Source: Mesobacterium_A hydrothermale (GTDB lineage: Bacteria; Pseudomonadota; Alphaproteobacteria; Rhodobacterales; Rhodobacteraceae). From it: a DNA stretch of 64,000 nucleotides. The translations under genes and the position numbers were made by a program. The notes under the pieces were generated by a model. The model searched no databases, was not told the DNA's origin, and was given only the letters and a program-made list of their open reading frames with translations. The DNA lies in contig NZ_JAYLLH010000004.1 of the NCBI RefSeq assembly GCF_035818635.1, positions 124,001 to 188,000 on the forward strand, in the 5' to 3' direction. Shown in pieces: positions 50,277 through 58,393 of this stretch. How positions within the stretch are numbered: position 1 is the stretch's first letter; each line of letters begins with the position of its first letter.

Positions 50277-51460
50277 CCCCGCGTCAGCTCCTTCATGCCG
50301 GTTTCGATACCCTGCAGCGTCATCGGCACCATGCGGTTTTCAAAAATCTCCTGGATCATCCCGATCGACTGGGTATAGCCCCAGTATTTCTCGGGCACCG
50401 GGTTGATCCACAGGTTCGCGGGCCACTGTTCGCGGGCGCGCTGCAACCAGACCTGGCCCGCTTCCGGGTTCCGGTGTTCGTTGGCCCCGCCGGGATAGGC
50501 GATCTCGTAGGGGGACATCGACGCATCGCCGACGAAGATGCACTTGTAGTCCGCCCCGTAGGTGCGCAGCACCTCTTGCGTCAGGGTTTGGGCATCCCAG
50601 CGGCGGCGGTTGTCGCGCCAGACGCCTTCGTACAAACAATTGTGGAAGTAGTAATATTCAAGGTGCTTGAACTCGGCCCGCGCGGCGGAAAACAGTTCTT
50701 CCACCACCTTGATATGGGGGTCCATCGACCCGCCGACGTCGAGGAACAGCAGCACCTTGACCGCGTTGCGCCGTTCGGGCCGGGTCTGCACATCCAGATA
50801 GCCGTGTTCGGCGGTGGCCCGGATCGTGCCGTCCAGGTCCAGCTCGTCATGGGCGCCGTCGCGGGCCCAGCGGCGCAGGCGTTTCAGCGCCACCTTGATG
50901 TTGCGGGTGCCCAGTTCGACGTCGCCATCCAGGTTCCTGAACTCGCGCTTGTCCCAGACCTTGACCGCGCGCTGGTGGCGGCTTTCCTTCTGGCCGATGC
51001 GCACGCCTTCGGGGTTGTAGCCATAGGCACCAAAGGGCGAGGTGCCGGCGGTGCCGACCCATTTGCTGCCGCCCTGGTGCCGGCCCTTCTGTTCCTCAAG
51101 CCGCTTTTTCAGCGTCTCCATCAGCTTGTCAAAGCCGCCCAGAGCCTCGATTTCGGCCTTTTCCTCGGGGGTCAGATGCTTTTCGGCCAGCTTTTCCAGC
51201 CAGTCGCGCGGCAGGTCGATCGCCTCCAGCACCGCATCGGCGGAAATTTCATCCAGCCCCGAGAAAGTCGCGGCGAAGGCGCGGTCGAACTTGTCGATGT
51301 TGCGTTCGTCCTTCACCATCGCGCTGCGCGCGAGGTAATAGAACCCCTCGGCGTCATAAGTCGCCAGCCCCGCCTTCATCGCCTCGAGAAAGGTCAGGTA
51401 TTCGCGCAGGCTGACCGGGACACCGGTCTTGCGCAGGTTTTCAAAGAAGGGGACGAACAC
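50273..51460 (-). CDS. VWA-domain protein (CoxE/YehP-type) partner of MoxR ATPase
   Basis: 395 residues from GTG 51460 (SD AAGGCGG). N-terminal helical domain, a Lys/Glu-rich middle (LEEQKGRHQGGSKWVGTAGTSPFGAYG), and a C-terminal von Willebrand A domain with MIDAS-like LFLDVGGSMDPHIK and FVGDASMSPYEIAYPGG. These proteins work with MoxR-family AAA+ ATPases as metal-dependent chaperones. The matching MoxR gene is about 3.2 kb away (54615), on the same strand with four genes between. No signal peptide or membrane span. Confidence 0.88.
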   Translation of the reverse strand: MFVPFFENLRKTGVPVSLREYLTFLEAMKAGLATYDAEGFYYLARSAMVKDERNIDKFDRAFAATFSGLDEISADAVLEAIDLPRDWLEKLAEKHLTPEEKAEIEALGGFDKLMETLKKRLEEQKGRHQGGSKWVGTAGTSPFGAYGYNPEGVRIGQKESRHQRAVKVWDKREFRNLDGDVELGTRNIKVALKRLRRWARDGAHDELDLDGTIRATAEHGYLDVQTRPERRNAVKVLLFLDVGGSMDPHIKVVEELFSAARAEFKHLEYYYFHNCLYEGVWRDNRRRWDAQTLTQEVLRTYGADYKCIFVGDASMSPYEIAYPGGANEHRNPEAGQVWLQRAREQWPANLWINPVPEKYWGYTQSIGMIQEIFENRMVPMTLQGIETGMKELTRG

Positions 51461-51472
51461 CGCCCGCCCGCC

Positions 51473-51637
51473 TTACAGGGTCTTTTCAAGAAAGATGGTG
51501 GCGATCAGCCCGAGGATCGCAAAGGCCATGCCGTATCCCGCCGCGAACTGCGCGATATCGGCAAGGTTTCCCTTGCGGCGTTTCGCGGTCAGGGCGCCGA
51601 TTGCGGCCCCCAGAAGGGCGGACAGGATCACGATCAT
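51473..51637 (-). CDS. 54-residue membrane protein with two helices
   Basis: ATG 51637 to TAA 51473. Two hydrophobic stretches (about residues 2-17 and 32-50) flank a basic loop TAKRRKGNLADIAQ. It lies between the VWA gene and the DUF2927-like lipoprotein, with eight bases to the latter stop and 12 to the VWA start. Similar short membrane proteins occur at this spot in related genomes as far as I recall, sometimes mislabelled apolipoprotein acyltransferase. Function unknown. Confidence 0.7.
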   Translation of the reverse strand: MIVILSALLGAAIGALTAKRRKGNLADIAQFAAGYGMAFAILGLIATIFLEKTL

Positions 51638-51645
51638 TCTTGGCC

Positions 51646-53010
51646 TCAGCTTGCTGTTTCGACGTGCAGCGCCGCAACCTCGTCAGCCTTGCCGCGCACC
51701 GCACTTTCTGCGCCAAATCCGTAACGCGCCCAGCCCAGACTGTCCAGCCGCAGGCGTGCCGCCGCGTCTGTCTGGCCCAGGTGGTCCAGCGCCTCGGCCT
51801 GCAACAGCATGAGCGTGGCCAGCAGCGCCGCGTTCTGCGCGGCCATCGCCACTTCGGGATAGGGCGCAAGCCGGTCGAGCGCGGCCTGAGGCGCATTGCG
51901 CCGGATGTCATCGGCGGCCAGCTGCGCGGCGGTGAAGGCGCGGTGCAGTCGGGTCGACGGGCTGCGCGCGAAGATCGCGTCGGCGGCCCGGAACTCTGCC
52001 CGGGCGAAATCGCGATTGCCCTGGTTCAGGCGGCCAAGGATGTAATGGCTGAACCCTAGCCGGTGATCGGTGATCCCGGCATCGCGCGCGATGCGCAGCG
52101 CGCGTTCGGCGGCGGACTTGCGCCCGGCGTCCGACGTGCCGGGGCCAAGCGCGGTCTGGATCGCGTCAATCCAGGCGCGGGGTGTGTCTTGCTGTCCGTG
52201 CGCCGGGATGCGCGCGCCGCCCGGGTTGATCCGGGCAAGGATGCGCGGAAGACGCGCCGCGACCTCGGCCCGGGACATGCCGTTTGACAGTTCCGGCGCG
52301 TAGGTCAGGCGCAGGATCATCATGTCATGCGCGGTCAGAACAGTGTGGACGTTGTCGTCATTGAAGACGCTGTCGGGCAGGCGGTAAAGGTCATTCACCG
52401 GGCCAAGCGCCTGGGCCAGTTCCTCGTGCAGGCAGTCACGTAGTTCCTGCGGCGCCACGTCATGCGGCACGAAGATCGCCAGCTTGTCGCGCTTGGTCAG
52501 CCTGGTCCAGTCCAGCGCACCGCTGCGGCGGGCAGTCTGGAATTCGGTCCAATCGCTGACACCGGGGATGACGAAGCAGGCCGCCTGCGGCAGCGACCGG
52601 CGCACCTGGGCGCGGCTGATCGCATTGACGGTGATCTGCGCCGGGCCATCGGTCAGCGCGATGTCCAGCCCGGCTTCGCTTCGCAACCGTCCGATCAGGT
52701 CGCGCAATTCGGTCACCAGAAGCGCGGGTGCCGGACCGGCAACCCGCAAGCGGATCGGGCCGTCGACACGGGTCAGGCGTTCGATCTTGCGACCGGATTC
52801 CAGTTCGAACGTCAGGTCAAGGAAATCGCGCGCCAAATCCGCATTCGACAATGGGCCGGACGGCGGCGGGGCCGCGCTAAACCGTTTCATCGGCGGCAGG
52901 GGTGTGGTTTTAGGGGTGACCGAGTTGACCTTCAGCGGCAGGCCGGCCCCGTCTGGCGCCGGGGCGCAGGAAGCCAGCAAAAGGATCGCAGTCAGAACCA
53001 GCGCGCGCAT
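51646..53010 (-). CDS. DUF2927-like lipoprotein with C-terminal helical repeats
   Basis: 454 residues from ATG 53010; the frame continues upstream but that part is antisense to the GNAT gene. Lipoprotein signal LVLTAILLLASC. The central region (about 50-250) contains LARDFLDLTFELESGRKIERLTRVDGPIRLRV and DCLHEELAQALGPVNDLYRLPDSVFNDDN, the Glu/His-like pattern of this family, which looks like a degenerate metalloprotease. The C-terminal part (about 290-440) is TPR-like helices. The first ATG shares a base with the GNAT stop, so the genes are coupled. Confidence 0.8.
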   Translation of the reverse strand: MRALVLTAILLLASCAPAPDGAGLPLKVNSVTPKTTPLPPMKRFSAAPPPSGPLSNADLARDFLDLTFELESGRKIERLTRVDGPIRLRVAGPAPALLVTELRDLIGRLRSEAGLDIALTDGPAQITVNAISRAQVRRSLPQAACFVIPGVSDWTEFQTARRSGALDWTRLTKRDKLAIFVPHDVAPQELRDCLHEELAQALGPVNDLYRLPDSVFNDDNVHTVLTAHDMMILRLTYAPELSNGMSRAEVAARLPRILARINPGGARIPAHGQQDTPRAWIDAIQTALGPGTSDAGRKSAAERALRIARDAGITDHRLGFSHYILGRLNQGNRDFARAEFRAADAIFARSPSTRLHRAFTAAQLAADDIRRNAPQAALDRLAPYPEVAMAAQNAALLATLMLLQAEALDHLGQTDAAARLRLDSLGWARYGFGAESAVRGKADEVAALHVETAS

Positions 53011-53465
53011 CAGCCGCGCTGATATTTGACGAACGGGGTGTGTTCCGCGATCTGGTCGTAAAGTGCGCGGGCGTTGACGTTGAAATCCTGCGTCAGCCAA
53101 TAAACCGTCGGGCGCCCAAGGTCGTCCGCTGCCTTGTAGACGGCTTCGATCAGGTACTTTCCAATGCCACGCTGGCGCTGGTCGCGCCGGGTGAACAGGT
53201 CTTGCAGGTAGACGACGCCCTCGGGCTTCCAGCAATGATCATGCAGGATATAGTGGACGAGCCCCACAAGCTCGCCGTCGATTTCTGCCACCAGGCCGTT
53301 CAGCGCGGTGTCGTCGGGATCGGTCAGCCGTGCAAAGGTGTGGTCATAGACCGACGCACCCAACGAGGTGTGGTAGAATGCCAGGTACCCGGCCCAAAGT
53401 TCCCGCCATTGATCCCGGTCGCCTGCCGTCAACGGACGGATCACCAGTTCGTCTGCCTGGGTCAT
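53010..53465 (-). CDS. GNAT-family N-acetyltransferase
   Basis: 151 residues from ATG 53465. The GNAT fold is seen in LVIRPLTAGDRDQWRELWAGYL at the start, VVYLQDLFTRRDQRQRGIGKYLIEAVY (acetyl-CoA pyrophosphate loop RxxGIG) and YWLTQDFNVNARALYDQ at the end. The substrate is unknown; the closest resemblance is to diamine/amino-acid type acetyltransferases. First of a coupled set reading into the DUF2927-like gene. Confidence 0.9.
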   Translation of the reverse strand: MTQADELVIRPLTAGDRDQWRELWAGYLAFYHTSLGASVYDHTFARLTDPDDTALNGLVAEIDGELVGLVHYILHDHCWKPEGVVYLQDLFTRRDQRQRGIGKYLIEAVYKAADDLGRPTVYWLTQDFNVNARALYDQIAEHTPFVKYQRG

Positions 53466-53585
53466 CTGCTTTGCCTCTTTTGGTCTGCCCGTTCTGTGCG
53501 GGCCATTCATTGACCCAAGGTTAGAGCATTTCCATGCGTTTGCACAGTCTTAACTCTGCCCGGTGCGCCGGCGGTCGATCCTCGC

Positions 53586-54491
53586 CTACGCCAGCCATGC
53601 AAGCGAAATCAGCGACAGGGTCGAGGTCCAGATGATGACCGGCGCGATGGCATCGGTGCGAATGCCGTGCAGCATCGCAAGCGCGAAAGCCATGGCCCCG
53701 GACGGACCGGCGGCGTTCAGCACGAACAGCGCGTTCCAGTCGGCGGGCGGTGGCGCGACATGCAGCGCGGCCCAGACCAGAGCCGGGAACAGCAGAAGTT
53801 TCAGCCCCGAGATCCCGAGGATCGTGGGCGATGGTTTCAGCGCATGGCCCGACAGGATCACACCCAATGCAAAAAGCGTGAGCGGCGCCGCCCCAGCCCC
53901 GGCGAAACGGGCAGCGGTCAGCACCGGCTCTGGCACTGGCAGGGCGGCAAGATTCATCACCGTGCCCAGTGCGATGGCGATTAGCACAGGGTTGGTGAGT
54001 ACGCGCTTGACGGCGGCGCGGGCATTGCTGTCACCGGCCATGACATCGGTGGTGATGATGAAGAAGGCGAAAGACACGCTGGCATCCCAGGCCACGATGG
54101 CCGTGATCGGCAAGTTGCCCCCCGCGCCATAGATCAGCAGAGAAATCGGCCAGATGTAGAGCAGCGAGTTCACGAAGATCACGCACATCGCCAGCAGCCA
54201 GGCCTCAAGGTGTTCGCGCCCGAAGACGTGGCGCGCGATCCCGTAGCTGAGGCTGAAGGCGATCACCTGGCAGGTGGCATAGGCGGCCAGCGCAGACAGG
54301 TCGAAGGCATGAAAATCGACCCGCGCGATCAGCGGAAAGATCAGCGCCGGTTGCAGCACCAGGAAGGCAACGCGGTTGAGCGCTGCGGCCTCGGTCCGGC
54401 TGACCTTTCTGGTGCGGCCGAGAACGAAGCCCAGCGCCAGCATCGAGAACACCGGCAGGATGTTGTGGGTCAGGACGTGCAGCATCTGCAT
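53586..54491 (-). CDS. AEC (auxin efflux carrier) family transporter
   Basis: 301 residues with about ten hydrophobic segments arranged as two inverted five-helix repeats. Typical features are LNRVAFLVLQPALIFPLIA near residue 38, the crossover NPVLIAIALGTVMNL, and APLTLFALGVILSG. Such proteins carry organic anions such as malate or malonate. The transcript appears monocistronic; the upstream MoxR gene is on the same strand but separated by an extragenic repeat. Confidence 0.88.
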   Translation of the reverse strand: MQMLHVLTHNILPVFSMLALGFVLGRTRKVSRTEAAALNRVAFLVLQPALIFPLIARVDFHAFDLSALAAYATCQVIAFSLSYGIARHVFGREHLEAWLLAMCVIFVNSLLYIWPISLLIYGAGGNLPITAIVAWDASVSFAFFIITTDVMAGDSNARAAVKRVLTNPVLIAIALGTVMNLAALPVPEPVLTAARFAGAGAAPLTLFALGVILSGHALKPSPTILGISGLKLLLFPALVWAALHVAPPPADWNALFVLNAAGPSGAMAFALAMLHGIRTDAIAPVIIWTSTLSLISLAWLA

Positions 54492-54540
54492 GGGCGGGCC
54501 TATGACGGGATCGGATCGGTGCCACCGATCCGACCGGCGC

Positions 54541-54603
54541 GGCTGCGCCGCGCCCGGGGGCGCTGCCCCCGGACCCCCGGGATATTTTCCGCCAGAAGAA
54601 GGG
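54541..54603 (+). repeat. Extragenic repeat copy 6
   Basis: Dyads GGCTGCGCCGCGCC and GGGGGCGCTGCCCCC, then ACCCCCGGGATATTTTCC and GCCAGAAGAAGG. Unlike other copies it is not oriented with a gene ending on its left; it lies between two minus-strand genes. Confidence 0.8.
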
Positions 54604-54614
54604 GAGGGCGTGAC

Positions 54615-55454
54615 CTACCGACCACGGCGGGCCATGAAAGCGAGGCGTTCGAAAAGGTGCACGTCCTGTTCGTTCTTCAGCAGCGCGCCGTGCAGTTTCG
54701 GCAGCGCATCGGCGCCGTTGCGTTTGAGGTCTTCGGCGCTGAGATCCTCGGCGAGCAGGAGTTTCAACCAGTCAAGCACTTCGGAGGTGGACGGTTTCTT
54801 TTTCAGCCCCTGCTGGTCGCGAAGGTTGTAGAACTGGGTCAGCGCCTCTGTCAGCAGGGTCGGCTTGATGCCGGGGTGGTGCACCTCGACGATCTTGCGC
54901 ATCGTGTCGGCATCTGGGAAGCGGATGTAGTGAAAGAAACAGCGGCGCAGGAAGGCGTCGGGCAGTTCCTTTTCGTTGTTCGAGGTGATGATCACGATCG
55001 GGCGGTGTTTCGCCTGCACGGTTTCGCCGGTCTCGTAGACGTGGAAGGCCATCTTGTCGAGTTCCTGCAAGAGGTCGTTCGGGAACTCGATATCGGCCTT
55101 GTCGACCTCGTCGATCAGCAGCACAACCTTGCCGGGTGCCTCGAACGCCTGCCAGAGCTTGCCCTTGCGGATGTAGTTGCGCACGTCGTTGACGCGTTCG
55201 TCCCCCAGCTGGCTGTCACGGAGGCGGCTGACGGCGTCGTATTCATAAAGGCCCTGTTGCGCCTTGGTGGTGGATTTGATGTTCCACTCGATCATCGGAA
55301 GCCCCAGCGCCTCTGCAACCTGGCGGGCCAGTTCCGTCTTGCCGGTGCCGGGTTCGCCCTTGACCAGCAACGGGCGTTCCAGCGTGATCGCGGCATTCAC
55401 CGCCATGGTCAGGTCGTCGGTGGCGACATATTCGGCGGTGCCGTCAAAGCGCAT
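54615..55454 (-). CDS. MoxR-family AAA+ ATPase
   Basis: 279 residues from ATG 55454. Walker A LVKGEPGTGKTELARQVA near residue 31, Walker B VVLLIDEVDKAD, sensor 1 ITSNNEKELPDAFLRRCFFHY (includes arginine finger), and the C-terminal lid. It is a chaperone-type ATPase whose partner should be the VWA protein at 50273. In many alphaproteobacteria the two genes are adjacent; here four genes lie between them. Confidence 0.93.
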   Translation of the reverse strand: MRFDGTAEYVATDDLTMAVNAAITLERPLLVKGEPGTGKTELARQVAEALGLPMIEWNIKSTTKAQQGLYEYDAVSRLRDSQLGDERVNDVRNYIRKGKLWQAFEAPGKVVLLIDEVDKADIEFPNDLLQELDKMAFHVYETGETVQAKHRPIVIITSNNEKELPDAFLRRCFFHYIRFPDADTMRKIVEVHHPGIKPTLLTEALTQFYNLRDQQGLKKKPSTSEVLDWLKLLLAEDLSAEDLKRNGADALPKLHGALLKNEQDVHLFERLAFMARRGR

Positions 55455-55547
55455 CTTGTCCCCCGGGGAAGCTGTCAGTCGGTGCACAGGGGTAAGGCGG
55501 GGCCGCGCGCTTTGCAAGCACCTGGACGGGGGGGGCGGAACGGGAAA

Positions 55548-55574
55548 CGCCCTGCCGTCCGGTTTGGCAGGGCG
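55548..55574 (-). terminator. Terminator of the VHL-like-domain gene
   Basis: Perfect 9-bp stem CGCCCTGCC (55548-55556) / GGCAGGGCG (55566-55574), nine-base loop, TTT on the minus strand after it. Confidence 0.7.
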
Positions 55575-55600
55575 GAGCGATCCCGGGTCCAAGCGTGTTG

Positions 55601-56392
55601 TCAGCGGATGTCGAAGACCTTGTCGTATTCCGGCATCTCGATCTTGCCGCCATAACAGGTGCCGTCGCCGTCACTGGCAAAGAAGACGTGACCCTTGTTC
55701 GACATGATCGGCGCCTCCTCACCCTCGGCAAGATCAACGATCTTGACCGGGTTGCCGTCGAAGTCCTGCCAATAGACCGTAACCGGCGCGCCGCTGCGGT
55801 TGACAAAGGTGATCTCGGCGCCGCTGTGCGTTGCAGGCGATTTGTCGACCCCCTGCGTCGGGCAGGCAAGGCCGGCCTTGCCCGGATCGCGTGCGGGAAT
55901 GGCGTCGGAACCGCGCCGCGCCGCGCAGTCTTCCAGCATGCCAATGGCACCCGTGGTGCCGGTCAGCGGCAGCGTCATTTCTGTGCCGTCAACGTTCAGA
56001 ATCAGGTCCGAGCCGCGGACGATCGCGCCGATCCAGGCCTCGGTCACGGGGACGTGCACCATGCCGTCCCAGACCGTGTAGTCGCCCTTGATGCGTTCGC
56101 GACCGGCCTCTGCCACGATGCTGACCAGCGCCCCGTCGGGGCGTTCACGCGGGATGCCCATGGTCCACGATCCGTCGCCCAGCGTTTTTGCAAGGCTGAA
56201 ATCCATCTCTGTGCCGCGCTCGATTCCACAGGCGACGGGGCGGCCGTTCTCATGCTGCGCCATGACTTTCCAATCCGCGAAGGCGCCGTAGGTTTCGCTA
56301 TCAAGCGCGGCGGCGGGGGATGTCAGCCCGGCCCCAAGCGCCAGAACGACAGCGGGAAAGGTTACGCGGGACATGCGCGCGAAAATCGTCAT
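55601..56392 (-). CDS. Periplasmic protein with C-terminal VHL-beta-like domain
   Basis: 263 residues from ATG 56392 (SD GGAG eight bases before). Signal peptide about 1-29. The first domain (about 35-150) has ADWKVMAQHENGRPVACGIE and GSDLILNVDGTEMTLPLTG, reminiscent of IalB-type periplasmic proteins. Residues about 190-250 read AEITFVNRSGAPVTVYW, DFDGNPVKIVDLAEGE and SNKGHVFFASD. This parallels human pVHL (FCNRS, NFDGEP, TLPPGT, SYRGHLWLF) closely in order and spacing. Such VHL-like domains exist in bacteria with unknown function; a ligand-binding beta sandwich is likely. Monocistronic. Confidence 0.78.
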   Translation of the reverse strand: MTIFARMSRVTFPAVVLALGAGLTSPAAALDSETYGAFADWKVMAQHENGRPVACGIERGTEMDFSLAKTLGDGSWTMGIPRERPDGALVSIVAEAGRERIKGDYTVWDGMVHVPVTEAWIGAIVRGSDLILNVDGTEMTLPLTGTTGAIGMLEDCAARRGSDAIPARDPGKAGLACPTQGVDKSPATHSGAEITFVNRSGAPVTVYWQDFDGNPVKIVDLAEGEEAPIMSNKGHVFFASDGDGTCYGGKIEMPEYDKVFDIR

Positions 56393-56678
56393 CGGGTCTG
56401 CTCCAGTCTGTCACCAATCAGCGTGCCCCGGCCTCAACACACGGGGATGGCCAGTATTTACGGCGAATTGGGCGAATTGATGGTCTGGCTGTGATGCATT
56501 GATGCGCACGGTGCGCGAAATTTGGCCGCAGACGGGGCAGAAATCCGGCCCGTCGACCGAAAAAGCCCTGTGATTGTGTAGTGACATCCCCGCGGCCATG
56601 GGCTAAGGCCTCGCGCAGGGGTGCCAGAGTTCCGGAGAATACAACATGATGGATACTGGCCAGCATGAGGGAGCGAAA

Positions 56679-57101
56679 ATGAAGTCGGAAACTTTCCTAC
56701 CCGACGATTATCGTCCGGCTGAAGACGAACCATTCATGAACGAGCGACAGCTCGAATATTTCCGCCGCAAGCTGATCAACTGGAAAAACGATATTCTGGA
56801 AGACAGCCGGGAGACCATCGAAGGTCTTCAGGACAGCACGCGCAACATCCCCGATATCGCCGACCGCGCCTCCGAGGAAACCGACAGGGCTCTCGAATTG
56901 CGCACCCGCGACCGTCAGCGCAAGCTGGTGGCCAAGATCGACTCGGCCCTGCGCCGGATCGACGAAGGCGAATACGGGTATTGCGAAGTGACCGGAGAGC
57001 CGATCAGCCTGAAACGGCTGGATGCGCGTCCGATCGCGACGATGAGCCTTGAGGCACAGGAACGCCACGAGCGCCGCGAAAAGGTCCACCGCGACGACTG
57101 A
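56679..57101 (+). CDS. dksA: DksA-type RNA polymerase-binding regulator lacking the zinc site
   Basis: 140 residues from ATG 56679 (SD GAGGGAG); an earlier in-frame ATG at 56646 also has a ribosome site, but relatives begin MK-(S/A)-E. Coiled coil about residues 20-95 with the tip motif D59-IA-D62-R-A64 needed for action with ppGpp. The zinc-finger positions read C102, T105, S123, A126, so zinc cannot be held in the normal way. The fold should still be kept. Regulates rRNA and amino-acid promoters in the stringent response. Strong terminator follows. Confidence 0.92.
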   Translation: MKSETFLPDDYRPAEDEPFMNERQLEYFRRKLINWKNDILEDSRETIEGLQDSTRNIPDIADRASEETDRALELRTRDRQRKLVAKIDSALRRIDEGEYGYCEVTGEPISLKRLDARPIATMSLEAQERHERREKVHRDD

Positions 57102-57125
57102 ACGCGACATGCGTGACGGAATCTG

Positions 57126-57159
57126 AAAACGCCGGGGCCTTGGCTGCCGGCGTTTTTTT
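57126..57159 (+). terminator. dksA terminator
   Basis: AAAACGCCGG (57126-57135) pairs with CCGGCGTTTT (57147-57156), with T continuing to 57159. Confidence 0.88.
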
Positions 57160-57187
57160 CACCTCAGCTTATGTCGGATCAGGGAAC

Positions 57188-58354
57188 ATGACGGACAAGG
57201 CAACTCGGATCACCGTGGTGGGGGCCGGCATCGGCGGACTGGCCTGTGCGCTGGCGCTGTGCCAGCGCGGGTTCGATGTGACCGTTCTGGAACAGGCCGA
57301 GGCGATCACCGAAGTGGGCGCGGGCATCCAGGTTTCGCCCAACGGCATGCGCGTGATCGAAGCCTTGGGACTGGCAGAGGGGCTGACCGCCAGATCGGTC
57401 CGGGCACGGGCAGTGTCCCTGCGCGACTATCGCCGCGGGGACGAAGTTCTGCGGCTCGATCTGAAAGCCCTGCCAGAGGATCAGGGTTACTATTTCGTGC
57501 ACCGCGCCGACCTTATCGACATCCTCGCGGATGCTGTGCGCAAGGCTGGTGCACGGGTGCGTCTGTTGCAGCATGTCGATACGATCCGCCCAGGCGCGCA
57601 CCCGCGGATCGAACTGGCCACCGGAGAACGGGTCGAAACCGATCTGGTGATCGGTGCGGACGGCCTGCATTCTGTTCTGCGCCCAGCGTTGAACGGGGCC
57701 GGAACGCCGTTTTTCACCGGACAGGTTGCCTGGCGCGCTGTGGTGCCCAACGTTACGGCCCATCCGGCCCATGCGCGGGTGCATATGGGGCCAGGCCGTC
57801 ACCTTGTCAGCTATCCGCTGCGCGACGGGTCCCAAGTCAATATCGTCGCTGTGGAAGAACGCAAGGGCTGGGTTGAGGAAGGCTGGCACGTCAGCGACGA
57901 TCCGAACAACCTCAAGGCCGCCTTTGCCATGTTCGATGCCGAAGTGCACCGCTTGCTGGACGAAGTGACAGAGGTCCGAATCTGGGGCCTGTTTCGCCAC
58001 CCGGTGGCGCAGCATTGGTACGGAGAAAACTGTGTTCTGCTGGGCGATGCCGCGCATCCGACGCTGCCGTTCCTGGCGCAGGGGGCCAACATGGCGCTGG
58101 AGGATGCTTGGGTTCTGGCCCGCTGTCTGGAGGACTTTCCGGCGCGGGCCGAAGCGCTGCGCCGGTACCAGAAAAAGCGCCGCGAACGGGTGGTGCGCGT
58201 GGTCGATGCCGCCAGCGGCAATGCGTGGAAATACCATTTGCGCGGTCCGGCACGGGTTCTGGCCCATGCCGGCTTGCGGCTGGCAGGCGCGGTGGCGCCC
58301 GGGCGGATGCTGCACCAGTTCGACTGGCTTTACGGCTTTGACGTCACAGGCTGA
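57188..58354 (+). CDS. FAD-dependent monooxygenase (salicylate hydroxylase-like)
   Basis: 388 residues. GxGxxG motif ITVVGAGIGGLACALALCQRG near residue 8, the DG motif LVIGADGLHSVLRPAL, and GD motif VLLGDAAHPTLPFLAQGANMALEDAW. Group A aromatic hydroxylase family using NAD(P)H, with aromatic or heteroaromatic acid substrates typical. No pathway partners are adjacent, so the substrate is open. ATG 57188 is preceded by CAGGGAAC. Confidence 0.9.
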   Translation: MTDKATRITVVGAGIGGLACALALCQRGFDVTVLEQAEAITEVGAGIQVSPNGMRVIEALGLAEGLTARSVRARAVSLRDYRRGDEVLRLDLKALPEDQGYYFVHRADLIDILADAVRKAGARVRLLQHVDTIRPGAHPRIELATGERVETDLVIGADGLHSVLRPALNGAGTPFFTGQVAWRAVVPNVTAHPAHARVHMGPGRHLVSYPLRDGSQVNIVAVEERKGWVEEGWHVSDDPNNLKAAFAMFDAEVHRLLDEVTEVRIWGLFRHPVAQHWYGENCVLLGDAAHPTLPFLAQGANMALEDAWVLARCLEDFPARAEALRRYQKKRRERVVRVVDAASGNAWKYHLRGPARVLAHAGLRLAGAVAPGRMLHQFDWLYGFDVTG

Positions 58355-58393
58355 GCGGCCCCTGACGCAGCGTCGAATCCCCCAGTTCTTGTG

